A DNA stretch of 64,000 nt from Rhabditoides inermis (taxonomy: Eukaryota; Nematoda; Chromadorea; Rhabditida; Rhabditidae): NCBI GenBank assembly GCA_963966185.1, contig CAWZYM010000114.1, positions 80,001-144,000 of the forward strand, given 5' to 3'. Within the stretch, counting starts at the first letter, position 1. Every line of letters starts with the position of its first letter. The position numbers and the translations under genes were made by a program. Shown piece after piece: positions 61,539-64,000 of this stretch. A model generated the notes under the pieces. It saw only the letters and a list, made by a program, of their open reading frames with translations. It was not told the origin of the DNA and searched no databases.

Positions 61539-62621
61539 CTAGGCGACGATGTGGGGCACGGGGGCGGTATCGGGCGGGGAGTGCAGCTCGCTCATCGACA
61601 CGTCTGCTGCCAGCTCCTCCGCGTTCTCGGCCTCCTGCGATTGCTGGCTCGTCCCGGCTGCCGGCGACACTGCAATGGGGGTGGCAGCGATGATCTTCTT
61701 TCCACTCTTGCGAGTGGATCTGCGAGGGGCGGCGCGCCGCGCGGCGGGGATCTTGGCGAAAGTGACAGTGGCGGGCTTGGGCTTGGCCTGTGCCTGCTTG
61801 CGCTTCTTCTGCTGCGGCGGCTCGGGCGAACCGCCCTGGGTGGCAAGCGCGGGGGCAGAGAGAGAGATCGCCGCGGGGTCATTGACAAAAGCGCGCGGGT
61901 GCGAGAGCGTTACCAGTCTACAATCGCGCACCACCTTGCACACCATGCCTTGCTTGATGTTGTACTCGTGCGCCTCCGCACGGAGTCTCCTCTCCTGGTT
62001 GAGTTCTTCAGTTGTCAGGTCTCGGCGGATGAAGGCGAACACCTCGGTCTCCAGAGTAGAGTACCGGGCACGGCGGACCGAGGAGATGAACGAATCACGT
62101 GTGTCCTGCGAGGGGAACTGCACCTTCAGGATACGGTGGTAGTTCGGCTTGCCCTCGGGCTTCTTGTCGGGGTGGCGGCGGGCGGAGATCTGACCGGCGT
62201 TGAACAGATCGCGTATCTCACTGGATCCAATGGCCTCGACCAGCTTCTTCAAGAACTCCTTGTCGTCAGCTGCAGCGGCGACAGGATCGGAGAGCTCGGG
62301 GCGTCCAACAACGACGGCCCTGGTAGCCTTGTCGGCGATGAGATCCTTGTTGGTGACACACACCTTGACGATGTCGGCAAAGGTGGGCAAGGCGGCGCTA
62401 GACTGAGTCTGTTTCTTCTCAAGGCCCTCAATTAGCTGACCCAGACGGATAACAGTTTCATTGAGGGCACGCACGCTCACACTATTATCGCTGACTACGC
62501 GTTGAATCATATCGATTTGTGCCTGCTGCGACTGGATCATGATGCGCACCCAGGGCGGGGTGTCTTCAGGGAAGGTGATTCCGAGGGGATTTGGAGGGGA
62601 CACAGGCGTCATCTTACTCAC
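61539..62621 (-). CDS. CR1-like ORF1: putative nucleic-acid-binding protein
   Basis: 360 codons, directly upstream of ORF2 on the same strand. It starts MSKMTPVSPPNPLGIT. A probable coiled coil spans about residues 30-70 (QSQQAQIDMIQRVV, ALNETVIRLGQLIEGLEKK). A middle domain (about 130-215) with KPNYHRILKVQFPS and DSFISSVRRAR resembles the RNA-binding region of LINE ORF1 proteins. The tail is Ala/Pro-rich and basic (KKRKQAQAKPKP, RRSTRKSGKK). This layout of trimerising coil, RNA-binding domain and basic tail is usual for LINE ORF1. It probably coats the element RNA. Confidence 0.85.
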   Translation of the reverse strand: MSKMTPVSPPNPLGITFPEDTPPWVRIMIQSQQAQIDMIQRVVSDNSVSVRALNETVIRLGQLIEGLEKKQTQSSAALPTFADIVKVCVTNKDLIADKATRAVVVGRPELSDPVAAAADDKEFLKKLVEAIGSSEIRDLFNAGQISARRHPDKKPEGKPNYHRILKVQFPSQDTRDSFISSVRRARYSTLETEVFAFIRRDLTTEELNQERRLRAEAHEYNIKQGMVCKVVRDCRLVTLSHPRAFVNDPAAISLSAPALATQGGSPEPPQQKKRKQAQAKPKPATVTFAKIPAARRAAPRRSTRKSGKKIIAATPIAVSPAAGTSQQSQEAENAEELAADVSMSELHSPPDTAPVPHIVA

Positions 62622-62777
62622 AAATGCAGCACTTTTTATAATTTATAGGAAAAGTGCTAAACCTACGGCACAGAAGTGGTCGTTGATCCGTCCGGCTGGC
62701 AATTGGTGGGAGCGCGATGAGCCGACAGAAAGAAATATTGAGAACCGACCACTCTCGGCGGGCAAAGCGGGCCGAGT

Positions 62778-62966
62778 CACATTTGTCGTTCAACGGCGCT
62801 TGTGTGGGCACTGACTAGGTGTAGCACGTACTTTGTCGTTAAACGGCGCTGTATTGGCTACACCGCATTTCACCTTTCATCTTTTCTCGTCGGTGTCTTC
62901 CACATTTGTCGTTCAACGGCGCTTGTGTGGGCACTGACTCTAGGTGTAGCACGTACTTTGTCGTTA
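62778..62966 (+). repeat. Forward 125-bp satellite fragment right of CR1
   Basis: About one and a half monomers in the main orientation, beginning in the middle of a monomer (CACATTTGTCGTTCAACGG) and ending at GTCGTTA where the orientation changes. One monomer lacks the TCT before AGGTGTAG. Confidence 0.9.
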
Positions 62967-64000
62967 CGGTGTATTTATTTGATTAGGGAGTTGTTTTGAT
63001 TTCCGTCAAATATGATAGTCGCTTCTGAAATTTATCGAGAAAAAGAAAAATATAAATAAGAGTAAATGGGGATATAAGTAGGTTTGAGAAGGATTTCGGT
63101 GTAGCCAATACAGCGCCGTTTAACGACAAAGTACGTGCTACACCTAGAGTCAGTGCCCACACAAGCGCCGTTGAACGACAAATGTGGAAGACACCGACGA
63201 GAAAAGATGAAAGGTGAAATGCGGTGTAGCCAATACAGCGCCGTTTAACGACAAAGTACGTGCTACACCTAGAGTCAGTGCCCACACAAGCGCCGTTGAA
63301 CGACAAATGTGGAAGACACCGACGAGAAAAGTTTAAAAGGTGAAATGCGGTGTAGCCAATACAGCGCCGTTTAACGACAAAGTACGTGCTACACCTAGAG
63401 TCAGTGCCCACACAAGCGCCGTTGAACGACAAATGTGGAAGACACCGACAGAATATTTACATAGGTAAGACAGTGTAAATGACGTCACCTGGATACATGG
63501 CTTTCATTATGACAGTAGATGAATGATTGATAATTGATTCGAAACATGGTCCAGTCAATCTGCAATGATGATAATGATAACATGAACATGATTCTTATAC
63601 ATCCAAATTCCAAAAAAAGAAAGACATTTCTAGTTGCCAAATGAAACATTCTGTTGAAATACAAAATATTGTGGTTGATTCTACCATTATTATGTATATC
63701 TCTATCTAACTATCTACCTCTTTCTCTTTCTTTCTCTCTCTTTCTCTCACGCACGCGCGCGCTGCATACTCTCTCTCTCTGTCTCTCTATCTCTCTCTAT
63801 CTCTCCCACCCCCACTTTCTTCGCTTTTTCTTTCTCTATGTATATATGCTTCTTCGTCACTCTACTTTCTTCGGCTTTGTTCCCCTTCTTTCTCCCTCTT
63901 TCTCTTTATCTCGGCGAAATACAATGCTTCAAGTAGAGAAAGTGAGAGTTTGGGGTAGATAATATAAAGAGTAGCGAGATAGTAGCAGAAATCCCGACTG
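62967..64000 (-). repeat. Inverted continuation of the satellite array
   Basis: The same repeat in reverse complement: partial spacer (62967-63095), three 125-bp monomers (about 63096-63449), then spacer to the window edge. The spacer shares the ATACATAATAATGG variant only with the last forward spacer (57858-58485), so it is an inverted copy of that unit. Confidence 0.92.

Larger units (their letters stand above)
58486..62777 (-). mobile_element. CR1-like non-LTR retrotransposon, near full length
   Basis: About 4.3 kb on the minus strand: GC-rich 5' leader (62622-62777), ORF1 (61539-62621), 57-bp gap, ORF2 (58665-61481), 3' untranslated region and a short ATTGAA-type tail at about 58486-58500. 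The order, APE-type endonuclease followed by RT, and the short-repeat 3' end fit the CR1/Jockey group; the exact clade needs a tree. It is embedded in the 125-bp array, but its flanks are not adjacent parts of the array unit. Relative to the copy at 29812-31286 it has a 108-bp deletion near the end of ORF2. Confidence 0.9.

Noticed and set aside
62967..64000. Telomere or subtelomere identity for the array
   Set aside because: No TTAGGC or other telomeric repeat is visible in the window.

Overview
The window looks like nematode nuclear DNA. Genes are cut into many short exons, introns are commonly 38-60 nt and end in TTTCAG or TTGCAG, and the tyrosine kinase is of the nematode SH2-kinase (SPE-8/FRK) type. 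Dense small exons resemble diplogastrids such as Pristionchus, but that placement is inference. Nothing here is bacterial, viral or organellar.

Layout. 1-9.6 kb holds two minus-strand genes: a secreted histidine acid phosphatase (10 exons, 3' end beyond the window edge) and a FAM43-like PTB-domain adaptor (10 exons). 9.6-16.8 kb is gene-poor. 16.8-18.7 kb is a minus-strand ZNHIT1 homologue (HIT zinc finger, SWR1/SRCAP chromatin complex). It is divergent from a complete 21-exon TM9SF2 (nonaspanin) gene at 19.5-24.2 kb. A small bZIP gene (24.8-25.3 kb) and a complete 20-exon SH2-tyrosine kinase (25.5-28.3 kb) follow on the plus strand. 29.4-32.4 kb is a rearranged poly(A)-binding-protein pseudogene, split by a 5'-truncated CR1-like retrotransposon.

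From 33.5 kb to the end the window is almost all repeats: a 263-bp tandem repeat, then a satellite of about 24 kb made of 17 blocks of a 125-bp monomer (1 to 16 copies per block) separated by spacers of about 734-755 bp. A 1026-bp hAT-type element with 8-bp target duplications interrupts one block. The array ends at an almost full-length CR1-like element (two ORFs, 58.5-62.8 kb), then resumes briefly and flips orientation at about 62,966.

The genes are unrelated housekeeping, signalling and lysosomal functions with no sign of an operon. The points most worth a second look are: (i) GA/CT microsatellites that begin within about 25 nt of the 5' splice site in about 20 of 64 introns; (ii) a family of 42-52 nt introns in the kinase gene built from TACnGTA palindromes that can pair donor with acceptor; (iii) the two-level satellite architecture, in which spacers duplicate in multi-unit segments while monomer blocks expand separately; (iv) the hAT and CR1 insertions and the inversion in that array. 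All gene structures were inferred by eye from splice signals, reading phase and remembered family motifs; no alignment or transcript evidence was available.
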